A stretch of 49,949 nucleotides of DNA from Pseudomonas mosselii. GTDB lineage: Bacteria; Pseudomonadota; Gammaproteobacteria; Pseudomonadales; Pseudomonadaceae. Each line of letters opens with the position of its first letter. Position 1 is the first letter of the stretch. Made by a program: the position numbers and the translations under genes. Positions 1 through 10,200 of this stretch are shown piece by piece. The notes under the pieces are model-generated. The model saw only the letters and a list, made by a program, of their open reading frames with translations. It had not been told where the DNA came from and made no database searches. The stretch spans positions 1 through 49,949 of the forward strand of contig NZ_VAUO01000019.1 in NCBI RefSeq assembly GCF_005796105.1, read 5' to 3'.

Positions 1-38
1 GAACCTTAACCGGTGTCCAAAATTGCTTGACCAGTTCA
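1..38. mobile_element. Probable end of an insertion sequence (IS3-like?)
   Basis: The vsr reading frame stops looking like Vsr exactly at a TGA whose bases begin a new sequence running off the window edge (read on the minus strand as TGAACTGGTC...GGACACCGG). A TG start at a transposon tip and the sudden loss of family similarity suggest an IS tip, possibly of the IS3 family. Only 38 bases are visible, with no transposase and no second end, so this is inference. Confidence 0.35.
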
Positions 39-275
39 ATACTCCTGCCTGCTCTTCGGCGTGCTTGCGTAACGGCAGCCAGGATGTCGATGCCAAAAAC
101 ACCCATGCACGAAGACTGCCGTCCGGAATCGCGGCAGGACTATGTCCGGCGAACCTGGGAGATCCCGACAATGCAAACGGAACCTGAGCCCCAGAGCATG
201 CAACACTTGGCGAACAACGATCTCTGGCCCAGTGTGAGCACGCTTGACCGCACGCATGATGTCGCTACGCGACAT
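36..275 (-). pseudogene. vsr: Vsr-type mismatch endonuclease, 3'-truncated
   Basis: This is the N-terminal half of a very-short-patch-repair endonuclease, which nicks 5' of T in T:G mismatches left by 5-methylcytosine deamination. The family signature is clear: TGPE near residue 18, SPDIVLP with its catalytic Asp at about 44, and HGCFWHRHPGC at 57-67 carrying the active-site histidines and zinc ligands. Full-length Vsr is about 130-155 residues; this frame ends after 79, just after the TPKSRQEY block, so the C-terminal helices and the last zinc-ligand cysteine are missing. ATG at 275 is chosen because AGGAGGAGG lies just upstream; an in-frame TTG at 296 is possible but would lie before that site. 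It sits 17 bp after drmC and is the last gene of the DISARM operon. The truncation is probably caused by an IS tip. Confidence 0.8.
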
Positions 276-292
276 TACCCCTCCTCCTACGC

Positions 293-1066
293 TCAATCGT
301 CGGCTGGAACGACCACCCCCGTCATCGCCAAGGCTTCCAAATGTCGATGAAGCTCCTCTGGCAATGGATCACCCGAAATCAAGACCCCGGCCTCCATGTT
401 CTGATCCATCGCATATCCAGTCAGGTTGGCACTGGTGATGAAACAATACGCTCCATCCGCCACCGCGACCTTCGCGTGCACGCTGCCATTAACGAACGCA
501 GCCCCCTTGTCTTTCCAGACATAGAACAGCGCATTAGGGACGATTTTCTTCAGGTTACCGATAGGGTCGATGCTGACCTTGCCACCCTGAGCGCTCGAGA
601 GCTCCATCAGGAACTCGATCTTCACGCCACGCTTCGCCGCTAACTTCAGAGCTCTAGCTACCGACTCAATGTCATAAGCGACGTAGCTGGTGATGAACAA
701 CCGGTGCTGAGCAGCATCAATCACCTGAATCAAAGCCTGCTCGGTTCGCCGAGCAGGAACGAGCTCGGTCGTAGGCCCAGTCCATACCAACTCGACCCTC
801 TGCCGACTCTCGGCATGACGAAACGCATGTGCAGCGGCCAAGAGCATTGCAGCCAACGTCTCGCCACTGATGGTCGATGGCTTCCAGGCCACGACCAGTC
901 CCTTAAGCGCATTTTCGGCCTTCGCCGACATCGCTCCCGCCCTCAGATCTCCAGTTTTTTCGACTTGCACTGCCCTGATCTTTGCAGCCAAGGCAGCTAC
1001 GCGGTCATAGGAGACTATGGAAACCAACTCAGATACCGCCGCCAGTAGCTCTCTCACTTTAGGCAT
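293..1066 (-). CDS. drmC: DrmC, phospholipase D-fold component of class 1 DISARM
   Basis: This 257-residue protein has a phospholipase D-like fold. It carries a single clear HKD-type motif (HAKVAVADG near residue 199, followed by ITSANLTG and the NMEAGVLI strand), as in DrmC proteins, which are PLD-family members of the DISARM phage-restriction system. The N-terminal about 90 residues are helical and lack a known motif. The start is ATG at 1066, giving an 8-bp overlap with the drmB stop. The open frame runs upstream to 1384, but that part lies inside drmB and reads as shadow sequence. In studied DISARM systems drmC is the least essential core gene, and its biochemical role is unsettled. The family assignment is firm because of context plus motif; the activity is inferred. 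Confidence 0.88.
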   Translation of the reverse strand: MPKVRELLAAVSELVSIVSYDRVAALAAKIRAVQVEKTGDLRAGAMSAKAENALKGLVVAWKPSTISGETLAAMLLAAAHAFRHAESRQRVELVWTGPTTELVPARRTEQALIQVIDAAQHRLFITSYVAYDIESVARALKLAAKRGVKIEFLMELSSAQGGKVSIDPIGNLKKIVPNALFYVWKDKGAAFVNGSVHAKVAVADGAYCFITSANLTGYAMDQNMEAGVLISGDPLPEELHRHLEALAMTGVVVPADD

Positions 1067-2921
1067 CCAGGAAGAATGCCGCTTTGGCATTCTCGAAAGT
1101 GGGCACGACCATCGCCCGGTCGAGATATCGGTTGGCACGCTCGCACGAAGTCTCCGCGACGAAGGAGCATGCATGACACGCTGCCGCATGCAAACTACGA
1201 TCCTTCTGGGGATCATGTTCCGCGCACAGGGGATCGGAGGAGCAAATACGCCCACGCCGCAAAGCCTGAACCAGCAGGCGCTCCAGGTTCTCGGGCTTGC
1301 CCAGTTCGACCAGCCCTCCCAAGGTGCCATCGGAGTCCGCAGCCGCTGTGTAGATGATGAAACCGCACTGGTTACCGGCCTCATTCACCTCTGCATAGAT
1401 CCGCTCTCTGATGCTGGCCGCGTTATATCCGCACTCCAACGCCAACTCTCGGATCAGCATATGCGCCAGCGTGTGCAGCATCACGTAACGAGCGCCTGGA
1501 TAGCCATCTTCCGGAGGACAGAGACGGCGGGAGTTCCGCCAACCTTTGTGCCCACCACGTAGCCTCGCATCGACGGCCTGAACATCGGCCCCCTGCTCCC
1601 ACACCGCTATCGACTGCTCGTCGAACTGAATGAAGATGCCCTCACCGTGCACCTGGTTAGCAGGAACCCAATCGGGCTTCACACGTGACAGCGGTGCCTG
1701 GATCGGTCCAGCCCCACCACCACCGGAGTCGTCAGGCGCCTCGACTCGCGTGAAGCCTAGCAAAGCATTCACTTCGCGCAGACGCTTCAACAGCAAGACC
1801 CTGGCGATCTTGCCTTGGAAACCCTGAGGAACGGCCACTGCCTCGGACAAGAAATGCGGATAGTCATTCACCGGCACCGGGTCGGTCAGCACCCTCCACT
1901 CGGGACCTTTGATATCAGCCTCAGTGACACTCTCGATATCTCCAGAACGATGAGCCTCGATGCCAGTCCAAATGGCTTCTGCGGAATACTGATCGATTCC
2001 AGGCAATAAACCTGCGGTCTTAAGCACGTCAACTGTCGGCGCCACCAGCTCAAAAGAGTTCAAGTTCCCAAGGAATTTCCAACCATCTTCTACCACCTGC
2101 GCCAGTCCATCCTTTGCTTGGGGTATCGCCAACGCAGACAAGGAGACCGGAAACCAGCTATTGGTCGCCCCCAACAGCACCGCTCGCGGCTCGGCATCGC
2201 AGTCCGGCTCGAACTGATCCAGATGAGGGTGCCTTCCACGACACCCCGGCAGGTTCTCCTTGCCGAGCTGTCCGAATGCATGGGCCATGTTGCGCGCCAC
2301 ACCGCAAGCGTCGCATTTGACCCAGAGGTTCTCGGTCTGCAGGGATGCGCCGCTTTCGAAAAAACGGAGCGTACCTTTGCAATCGCTGGGACCACTGTGG
2401 ACGAACCACTGCCAAGGGAAGTCGTCAAGATGACCATTCTTGCAGGCCAAAAGGAAACGCGCGGGAACAGCATCTGCATCTTTGGCCGACTGATCCTTCC
2501 TAGACCCCATACAATCTTTGTGAACAAAACGAGTGGCTTCAGCACGATACCTATTTTCCTTGAGAGCGAATAAGTTACTGTCATAAGTGGACAACATGCC
2601 GCACTTCACACAACGCAACCAGCGAGGAAAAGGTCTGACTGGAACCCCTACACTAGCCTCTGCAGAGAAAGGATCAATCGACTCAGTCTTGACCATCGGA
2701 GGCATACGCAGCGACTCCACCTGGGCCCCCAACGCATTCTGCACAGCAACGAGCAAACGATTTTCGATTACTGGATGGCAACGATCCTTTTCCCAGACAT
2801 CGATACCGGACGTCACGACCGACAGATTCGGCAAATCGACGAGCGCACCTGGGCCATAGGTCCACAGCAACTGGCTTGGCCGTACCGAGCCAACGTTAGT
2901 TTTTTCGTTAGCCATCTTCAT
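1059..2921 (-). CDS. drmB: DrmB, DUF1998-domain component of DISARM
   Basis: This 620-residue protein matches DrmB, the DUF1998 protein that partners the DrmA helicase in DISARM and is thought to form a DNA-binding complex with it. Visible features are two N-terminal CxxC pairs (CVKCG near 105 and CDACG near 200), the HTLAHMLIRELALECGY stretch typical of DUF1998, and a C-terminal cysteine cluster (CSSDPLC, then HAAACHAC and a further Cys near 600) likely to bind zinc. The length is normal for the family. The start at 2921 overlaps the drmA stop by 4 bp (ATGA); a second Met two codons on is an alternative. The 3' end overlaps drmC by 8 bp, so the genes are almost certainly cotranscribed and coupled. 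Confidence 0.93.
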   Translation of the reverse strand: MKMANEKTNVGSVRPSQLLWTYGPGALVDLPNLSVVTSGIDVWEKDRCHPVIENRLLVAVQNALGAQVESLRMPPMVKTESIDPFSAEASVGVPVRPFPRWLRCVKCGMLSTYDSNLFALKENRYRAEATRFVHKDCMGSRKDQSAKDADAVPARFLLACKNGHLDDFPWQWFVHSGPSDCKGTLRFFESGASLQTENLWVKCDACGVARNMAHAFGQLGKENLPGCRGRHPHLDQFEPDCDAEPRAVLLGATNSWFPVSLSALAIPQAKDGLAQVVEDGWKFLGNLNSFELVAPTVDVLKTAGLLPGIDQYSAEAIWTGIEAHRSGDIESVTEADIKGPEWRVLTDPVPVNDYPHFLSEAVAVPQGFQGKIARVLLLKRLREVNALLGFTRVEAPDDSGGGGAGPIQAPLSRVKPDWVPANQVHGEGIFIQFDEQSIAVWEQGADVQAVDARLRGGHKGWRNSRRLCPPEDGYPGARYVMLHTLAHMLIRELALECGYNAASIRERIYAEVNEAGNQCGFIIYTAAADSDGTLGGLVELGKPENLERLLVQALRRGRICSSDPLCAEHDPQKDRSLHAAACHACSFVAETSCERANRYLDRAMVVPTFENAKAAFFLDA

Positions 2922-5900
2922 TGATCCTTATCAGCCGCTGCTGGGCGAGGCTTCCATTGGATATCGTCGTTGATCTTCGCCGAGTTCATGATCAAACGAA
3001 CACCTGGCTCGACCTCACGCATCGACATAGGGACTGTCCAGTTATCCCACGCCTGCACACCAGGTGACTTGATCAAAGGGGCAGTCCTGTCCTTGTCTGG
3101 TCCTCGCTTCTCATACGCCAAGATACGATTACCCTGCATCACCTCACTCACCCACTGGTCCGCCCGCTGCTTGAGCATGCCGGCAGCAAGCTTCTTCGCT
3201 GGAGCCTCGGCGATGTTGTCGGCGCGCGTTTCGAGCACTCTCATTGCATCCAGCATTTCCGCCTGGTTCGGTTGCTTGAGACTCTGCGCGCCCTCGTTCG
3301 GCGCGAAATCATCGCTCTTGGCGCGGATAAGCGACAGCATCGCCCCGGTCAGACCACGATCCATCGCACGCGGGGAGAACGGAGTGACCGACTGCGCTTC
3401 GACGTGCTTATAGAAGGTCGCGTGGTAATGCTCGAAGGTCTCGTAATGCGAGAGATCGCGGGGGCGAGCCCATGTCAGTACGGTACAGACCAACCCAGGG
3501 AACTGTCGGCCAACACGACTGGTTGCCTGAATGTATTCCGCCGTTCCTTTCGGCTGACCGTTGACAGCCATAATGCCGAGCCGATTAACGTCGACGCCGA
3601 CCGACAGCATGTTGGTCGCCAACACGATGTCGATGGCACGTGCATCGCCCTCCTCCCACTTGGTCACGTACCTACCTTTCTCGGGATCCCATTCAGACTT
3701 GAACATCACTTCGAGCTGATCGAGATACTTGGGGATGTCCTGGTTCGAAACCCGAGAAGTCAGCTCGCGAATATTCATGACGCTGCGCTGGGCCAATCCA
3801 GGCCGCTGCACCATGCTCATTTGCACACGGTACGCACGGGTCTGCACGTCGTCCTCGGCCAGACGCTTCATGCCTCCCAGCTCTCGCAAGGAGTTGAAGT
3901 AACCCACCATGGTCATGTAAGGGTCGGCAGCTTTGCCGAATCGATCGAATAGCGCTTGAGCCGCAGTCAGCGCTGCCGTATAGACACGAATCAACATCGC
4001 CGGCCGTGAGCTGCCAGGAGAACAGATACCTAGATAACGTCGTCCGGGTTTCTGCTCAATGGGCCGCTGTACCGAGAAGAAGTTGTCCTCGACGTCCAAG
4101 CCATGGGGTGGGAACACCGAGACCTGGCGCATAAATACGTTGTTGACCTGCTGCTGCGCCTTGCGCACGGTAGCGGTGGAGGCGATCACCTTCGGCCGGA
4201 TCGCTTCACCTTCCAACTGCCATGTGCAGAGTTCATCGACTGTACTCTCGTAAAGCCCCACCATCGTTCCCAAGGGACCGCTGATCAGATGGAACTCGTC
4301 CTGTATGATCAGATCCGGAGGCCGAACCGGAGAAATCACCTGCACCGTCGCAGCAGCCCGCCCCGCGACAGCTCTGTGACCGGTATTGCACTCAGAGCCG
4401 GGCCAGAGCAATCCATGCCTAGAACACTCCTTCGATACCCGGCCGAAGAGGTTCCGTACCTGCCCACGCCACGCCATCATGGCGAACTTGTCCACCGTGG
4501 CGATCATCATGGACGGTGGGCGGTGATACATCTCCTCGTCCACGACCATCACGGGCAAACCGGGGTGTGCCTGCTTGCTCGAACGACCACGAGAGAAGAC
4601 ACAGGTACTCAGCTTGTCGCCGCAATAGATCGTCGTACGCCCTGATATCTTGTCGACCTCGATATCTCGCTTCGGGTCGATCTCAGTTCCGCACCATGGG
4701 CAACCTGTCAGCTGCGCCGGTGAAGCCATTCCGGTGGGGTTTCGCCCTGGGGTACGGATGGCCTCGATGAACTTGTGGCTATCCTCCGTAGTGCCTGGTG
4801 TCACCTTATTACCGACCCAAAGGCCGATGGTGAATGCGTTCTCGCCAAGGGACTTATCACCCGCGGCCAATGCTTCCCGACGAATATGTTCCATTGCACA
4901 GATCAACGCGGTAGCCCGTTGAAACTGCTGCAAAGTCAGCAACCGTAGGGTGTACCGCATGATCACTGCCAGCCCGCGAGACGAATCGTAACCCCCCAAG
5001 TTTCCTTGCAGGCGGCGAATCGCCATGGTGAATGCAGCGACACCCAGGTAGGCCTCGGTTTTACCACCACCCGTTGGGAACCAGAGCAAATCCGCATAGG
5101 CCTGCAGAGGCTGAGTGCGATCCGTATGCTTAGGATCGGTCAGCCCAGGAACGGACAGCAGCAGGAAAGCCAACTGGAAGGGACGCCAAGAGCGGTTCTT
5201 TGGTACATCAACCTCCGCTAGCTCGAAAGTTCGCCCGCGGCGGCGCTGCAAGGCGAACGCGCTATGCACCCGCTGAATCGCCATCGCTCGGTTAGCGAAA
5301 CGGAAAGCCGCCAGGGCCTTGTCATCCGCAGCCAATAACTCCACACCCTCGCGCAGACGAATCAGAATCGACTCACAGTAGCTCAGCGCATCTTCGGCTT
5401 GCTGCACATAGCCAGCTACATCGCTATCGGTGCGCGCACGCTGATCCTTGATCCATGCTCCATAGTCCTCGGTCAGAATCCCGAGTGCAGTGACGAGCTG
5501 GTCCTTCTCCAGCTCTGCCAGTCGCTTCATATCCAGCAGACCTTCGTCGACCAATCTGCGCATCGCTGGCCGATCCTGCGGATCTAACCCCGGCGTTTCG
5601 GTGACCGGCACCTCGTACTGCGGCATCACCGCCGTGCGCAGCTCTACCGCCCTCGCCACATCTGGACCAGCCACTGCATGCACTGCGACGCCGTGCCCTA
5701 CTGCGAACTCAACCCGATCGCGATAGATCATCTCCAGCGCCAAGCGCTCACGTAAATCGTCATCGTCCGCAGCGCCAACATCGGCTTCCAATGCTGGACG
5801 GCGGCGGAATATATCCTTCAACGAATTCTCGTCATTGGCTCGTACGAGGATTTCCGGCTGGAACACCCAAGCGGTATCACGATTCTCATCAGGCTCCGTT

Positions 5901-6952
5901 TGGCCATTCACCAGGAACAGCGTGACCAATCGCTCCCCCTTCGCGTTGGGTGAACGCACCGTACCCTGGATGATAACTTCTGGGCAGGCCGAATCCGGGA
6001 TGACCGGAGAGATCACTCCATCCTTCAGCTCCAGCTGGAAGGCTCCACCAGAAGGCTTACGCCGCCAGACTTTGGCTTTGAGAACTTGCTCAGTGGTCTT
6101 GATCACTCGACCTTCGGCGTCACGTACTGCCTTCTTGACCACTTTGGCATGAGCCGGGTCATCGGAGTCGAAGCGCTCATAGCGCCCCCAACTCACCACC
6201 ACCTCAAGACTTTTCGCGTCGCCATCGACGCAAAAAGTAAAGCCCAGACTCGACGGTGCGAGTGATTGGTTCGAGGCCGTATCCACTTCCTCTTCTGCCT
6301 CGGAATCCCCACCACCAGATTTCTGAGGTGAGTCGACCTTACTCGACTGAGCCTTCGGCTCCAGATCCGCAGGCTCGTCCTCCTCATTCTTTTCCGGGGG
6401 AGCCACATCTTCGCCGCTCTCGGAGTTCTCCATCGGCGCAAGCTTGCCGACGAGGTATCGGTCGCGAACGCTCATATCGGCGATGAGTTCTTCCGGCCCA
6501 CCAGCGGGCCCTAGAAGGTCGTCCATAATGGCGTACTGCAGCAGCTCGCGAACGTAAGCCTCGTTCTCGATCAGAGGAATGTCGGCGAGAGTGATGCCCA
6601 GCACACGGGGGATAGCCTCTGCGAACTCGGTCCAGGGCGCACGCACGATGCTGCCAGCGGTAGGCGGCAGCAAACCAGTGCTACCGATTCCTACCACAGG
6701 CTCAACCGTCTTGACCTTATCGAAGTAAAGCACGGTACCTTCCACATCAACGCGTATGCGCAATACACGACCGATACGCACAATGCCGCCGGCTGGATTC
6801 AAAACCAGTACCCAGGCCCCCTCGCGCAACGCGGGATGATTTCCCCTCAGATAGACGACCTTGTCGGCCAAACGAGCGTCGCGCCCCAAGCCACGATCTA
6901 CGACTATCCAAGCCTCTTGGGTACTGTTTTGCTGCATCTCTTCCATGCTCAT
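2918..6952 (-). CDS. drmA: DrmA, DISARM superfamily 2 helicase
   Basis: This large (1344-residue) helicase-like ATPase is the core of DISARM, which acts on incoming phage DNA. The N-terminal about 170 residues are followed by an acidic, low-complexity linker (about 176-235, rich in Glu, Asp, Pro and Ser). The motor carries Walker A FPTGGGKTEA near 628, a DEFH box (IIQDEFHLISGP) near 887, ASTATV motif III, and a C-terminal helicase lobe with ATNMLSVGVDV and QATSRVGR near 1144. Four cysteines between boxes I and II (CPWCG, then YCGDKLSTC) suggest a zinc insert. AGGA lies 8 bases before the ATG at 6952. It follows the 109-residue gene by 3 bp and overlaps drmB by 4 bp. Length and motif order are normal for DrmA. 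Confidence 0.95.
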   Translation of the reverse strand: MSMEEMQQNSTQEAWIVVDRGLGRDARLADKVVYLRGNHPALREGAWVLVLNPAGGIVRIGRVLRIRVDVEGTVLYFDKVKTVEPVVGIGSTGLLPPTAGSIVRAPWTEFAEAIPRVLGITLADIPLIENEAYVRELLQYAIMDDLLGPAGGPEELIADMSVRDRYLVGKLAPMENSESGEDVAPPEKNEEDEPADLEPKAQSSKVDSPQKSGGGDSEAEEEVDTASNQSLAPSSLGFTFCVDGDAKSLEVVVSWGRYERFDSDDPAHAKVVKKAVRDAEGRVIKTTEQVLKAKVWRRKPSGGAFQLELKDGVISPVIPDSACPEVIIQGTVRSPNAKGERLVTLFLVNGQTEPDENRDTAWVFQPEILVRANDENSLKDIFRRRPALEADVGAADDDDLRERLALEMIYRDRVEFAVGHGVAVHAVAGPDVARAVELRTAVMPQYEVPVTETPGLDPQDRPAMRRLVDEGLLDMKRLAELEKDQLVTALGILTEDYGAWIKDQRARTDSDVAGYVQQAEDALSYCESILIRLREGVELLAADDKALAAFRFANRAMAIQRVHSAFALQRRRGRTFELAEVDVPKNRSWRPFQLAFLLLSVPGLTDPKHTDRTQPLQAYADLLWFPTGGGKTEAYLGVAAFTMAIRRLQGNLGGYDSSRGLAVIMRYTLRLLTLQQFQRATALICAMEHIRREALAAGDKSLGENAFTIGLWVGNKVTPGTTEDSHKFIEAIRTPGRNPTGMASPAQLTGCPWCGTEIDPKRDIEVDKISGRTTIYCGDKLSTCVFSRGRSSKQAHPGLPVMVVDEEMYHRPPSMMIATVDKFAMMAWRGQVRNLFGRVSKECSRHGLLWPGSECNTGHRAVAGRAAATVQVISPVRPPDLIIQDEFHLISGPLGTMVGLYESTVDELCTWQLEGEAIRPKVIASTATVRKAQQQVNNVFMRQVSVFPPHGLDVEDNFFSVQRPIEQKPGRRYLGICSPGSSRPAMLIRVYTAALTAAQALFDRFGKAADPYMTMVGYFNSLRELGGMKRLAEDDVQTRAYRVQMSMVQRPGLAQRSVMNIRELTSRVSNQDIPKYLDQLEVMFKSEWDPEKGRYVTKWEEGDARAIDIVLATNMLSVGVDVNRLGIMAVNGQPKGTAEYIQATSRVGRQFPGLVCTVLTWARPRDLSHYETFEHYHATFYKHVEAQSVTPFSPRAMDRGLTGAMLSLIRAKSDDFAPNEGAQSLKQPNQAEMLDAMRVLETRADNIAEAPAKKLAAGMLKQRADQWVSEVMQGNRILAYEKRGPDKDRTAPLIKSPGVQAWDNWTVPMSMREVEPGVRLIMNSAKINDDIQWKPRPAAADKDQ

Positions 6953-6955
6953 TCT

Positions 6956-7285
6956 TCAAATCCTATTCACGATATCTTCCAGCTTGTCGAGCGACTTACT
7001 CTGGGCGATATAGGCCGAATACCCTTCCTGCGCTCCACGAATCAGAGTGTCGTAATGATCGATGCGACTGCCTGGCGAGATCAATGTCATCGACGACTTG
7101 AGTCGATCCGGGTTCCCATGTGATGGGCGATCGTCTTCCGAGGCTTTGCGAGCGGCGCTGGAGAACGCCTGCCACATAGAGGAGTAGCCTTCAAGCTCTT
7201 CGTTGGCCAGAGCGCTTTTCCAGCTGCACTCTGCGAAGTCTTGCGTGGTGACTATCAGGTCGGCGGAGTAACGCTGGTCGCTCAT
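6956..7285 (-). CDS. Unrecognised 109-residue protein inside the DISARM operon
   Basis: I do not recognise this family. The predicted protein is acidic, soluble and mostly helical, with no signal peptide, membrane segment or cysteine cluster (a single Cys near residue 20). It is rich in Ser, Ala and aromatic residues. Its ATG overlaps the drmMI stop as ATGA, and its own stop lies 3 bp before the drmA start, so it is built into the operon rather than being spacer. The core class 1 DISARM set as usually described (drmD, drmMI, drmA, drmB, drmC) has no such gene. It could be a small accessory subunit, an adaptor between methylase and helicase, or a regulator. It is very likely a real gene because of the coupling; its function is unknown. 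Confidence 0.8.
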   Translation of the reverse strand: MSDQRYSADLIVTTQDFAECSWKSALANEELEGYSSMWQAFSSAARKASEDDRPSHGNPDRLKSSMTLISPGSRIDHYDTLIRGAQEGYSAYIAQSKSLDKLEDIVNRI

Positions 7286-10200
7286 ACGTTGTCTCCGGCG
7301 AACAAATCATCCTGGCGCACGGATGAAGCAGCTTTCGAACGACGCCCTCGTTTGGCAGGGCTGAGAGCATTGGCTGGTGGTTGCGAGAGTTCATTAAAGC
7401 GATGTCGGTTCAGTTCTGTGAGCCGATGCATCAACTCCGTCGTTAGGTCTTCCGAAAGTGCCCAACGCCACGAGTCCCTTGCAGAACCGCCACTGAACTC
7501 CTGGAAATCGTAGGAAATATCAAGATCATCCCAGCCATAAGCCTGCGCAACTTCGGCGTCTATTGCAGCCATGATCTGGCGCAGCTCACAGATAGCAGGA
7601 TCGTTGCAGCTGGGCGTGTTCACAGCGTTCAGTGCGTCAGTTAAACCACTCTGATTCTGATCGCTCCATGCGACGAGAACGTCTTGAAAACGAGTTGCAT
7701 GGTCGCGACCGAAAATCGATACCATCTCATTCGGTAGGGCAAAGGTTGACACCGCCTCTCGAATTGAGAGCCGGAGGGTATTTGTATCAGCTCCTAAGCT
7801 ACGGACGGAGAAACCATAAAGCCAATTTCGAAAAAACGAACTCAGACAAATTGCATACAAGTCGACTCGATTTTCCTCTATTAGCAGGACTTGATTTGTA
7901 TATAACCATGCAGAGGGAGCCATGATACAAAATGGATATTTCGTAGCTTTAGCGAACCCAATAAAGCGCTCTTTTTCGCGCAACCTTCGCATGAGCCCAG
8001 CGCGATGATTCCAAAATTGCCACCAGCGATCATAGAGCCCCTTGTAGCTCTTCAAAGCCTCAGGCGTTCGAGTTGACTGAACCTCTTGAATCAGAAATTC
8101 GAAAGCAATTGGCCAGTTCTCTGCAATCTCCTCCAGCCTTTTATCAGCAATGTCCAACGCCCATCGGTCGGTTATCCGAAGCGCATAACTGGTTATGTCG
8201 TCTCCGGTGATGTATGGCCGAAGAAGGCTATTCTGCTCGTTCTTGAGGCGTTCGAACCATGGGGAGTCAGCCCTGAGAACAAAAGCCATCCCCTTACTGT
8301 TATTTACCCCCTCGAAGCTAAATAGCGGATCAGGAAGCTCTTTAGGTATCCACACATCCGTAGCCTCAGGCTCCAAACGTGCGCCAATGCGTTTGCAAGC
8401 ATGCCCCTCTGAATCGCACGAAGCGGCCCAACGCCCTTTGAAAAAACAGACTACGGCGACAACGACTGAGGCCGTACCAGGCCATGGCATGCCTTTTCTA
8501 GAGAAGTAGATGTCACCGCTCTGAACGATGGCCCCGAGCCCAACAGCGACCGCGCTTCCTTCAGCGATGTTGCTCGTGGCAAGTAGGCCATAGCAGCCAT
8601 TCAGGCAGAGCAGCTCGACGACTCGCCTATGGAAGACGATGCTCAGGTCGATCTTTCCAGGCGATGTGCCAAGAATCATCTGGCACTGCCACTGTAGCTT
8701 CTCGCCCATTGATGACTTCCATAGGCGGTTACCCAAAAACGGAGGGTTCCCCACGAAAGCATCAAACCCTGGCCGTCCAATCATGAACACTTCAGGGAAT
8801 TCCAATGGCCAGTGGAACGGGCGGCGGGCTGCCACTCCAATCGATAAACCAGAGGCAAGGGTGATTCCCGCACGCGTCGCGATGGATTGGGTTGACTCAA
8901 TATCTCCTTCAACGGCTTCTCCGGCCTGAACGGCAAGAGATGCCAGTCCGCTCGCTAGTGCAGATACGCTGCCATCGGAGGCAAGAACCTCACCGATGAA
9001 TGCATTAGCAATGTTTTCCGCTACTTCCAGTTTTCTACGCGCGTCAGCATCAAGTCGCTCCATCGCTTCGACGTCATGAATGTCGCGTATCGGCATCTCG
9101 CGCAGTCGCTGGCGTAATTCGATCGCTGCTTGGACGGCCTTTTCGATGTTCTTTCCAAACAGACGCTGCTGCCCTTTACCGCCAGGCGTCATCGAAAGTT
9201 CGGTGAGCTGCTCCAGTCGATGGATGCCCAACAGGCTATCGCCACAACGCAGGTTGTGGTCGAGGAAGCCGAAAGGCCTATTCTTGGCCATCGTAACCAG
9301 CCAGATGGAGAGCTTTGCTAGTTCCACCGCCAGGGGATTAAGATCCACGCCGTAGAGGCAGCGTTCAGCGATAAGGCGGCGAGCGATCACGGTGCGTGTC
9401 TCTGTATCCAAGGGCAAAGGCTCCTTGGCATTCGGCGCATCCACAATTTCGCCATCCACACTCACTGTCTTTCCGCTGCCTTCAACTTTCGACCATGCCT
9501 CAATGAGTCGATCGGCCAACCAACGGCAGACTTGCACCAGGAAGGCGCCCGAGCCCATGGCTGGATCGCAGATCTTCAGACCCAGCAGTTCGGAGGGTGG
9601 TTTCAGCACCCATTGTTCACGTGGAGCTCCCTCTGACGGCCCCGTGTAGACGATCGGCGTCAGCGTCTCGTCGACAATGGTTTCGGTGAGCGATTTCGGT
9701 GTGTAGTGCGTCCCCGTCTCGCGCCGATCGCTGCCCGTGGTGACGATGAATGCCCCCTCAGGGTAAATCAGCGGATAACCCCAAGGATCAGTACGCAGCA
9801 GGTTGAGGAATGGCAGCGCACGATCACGTAGGCCTTCGTCTCCAGCGCAGGCAGTGAGCAGACGGTTGGCCTGGACAGCATCGACCGAGCGTTCCAGATC
9901 CTTGCAGATCGCTCCTACGCCACGCTTAATTGCATCGGCGCCAGAGAGCGCCTCAACTAACACTTTGCACCCCCGCTGGTGCAGAGCTTCGAGCTCCTCT
10001 AGAGCATAAAGGGTCTTCTTCGCCCCCTTGCCACCGGCAAGCTCTACTGTCACCTGCTCGGTTCGTCCGACAGTTCTCTCCAACAAGCCTTCGTAGACGT
10101 AACCGATCTGCTCAACGTCCAGAGCTCTGTAGGAAAGCGTACGCCCTTCGTACTGCTGGATCGCTTCCAGCAGGAGCAGCACCGTGCGGTTATCTATCGG

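Noticed and set aside
1067..1384. N-terminal extension of drmC
   Set aside because: Lies wholly inside drmB in another frame and lacks PLD-family character; the 8-bp overlap start at 1066 fits better.
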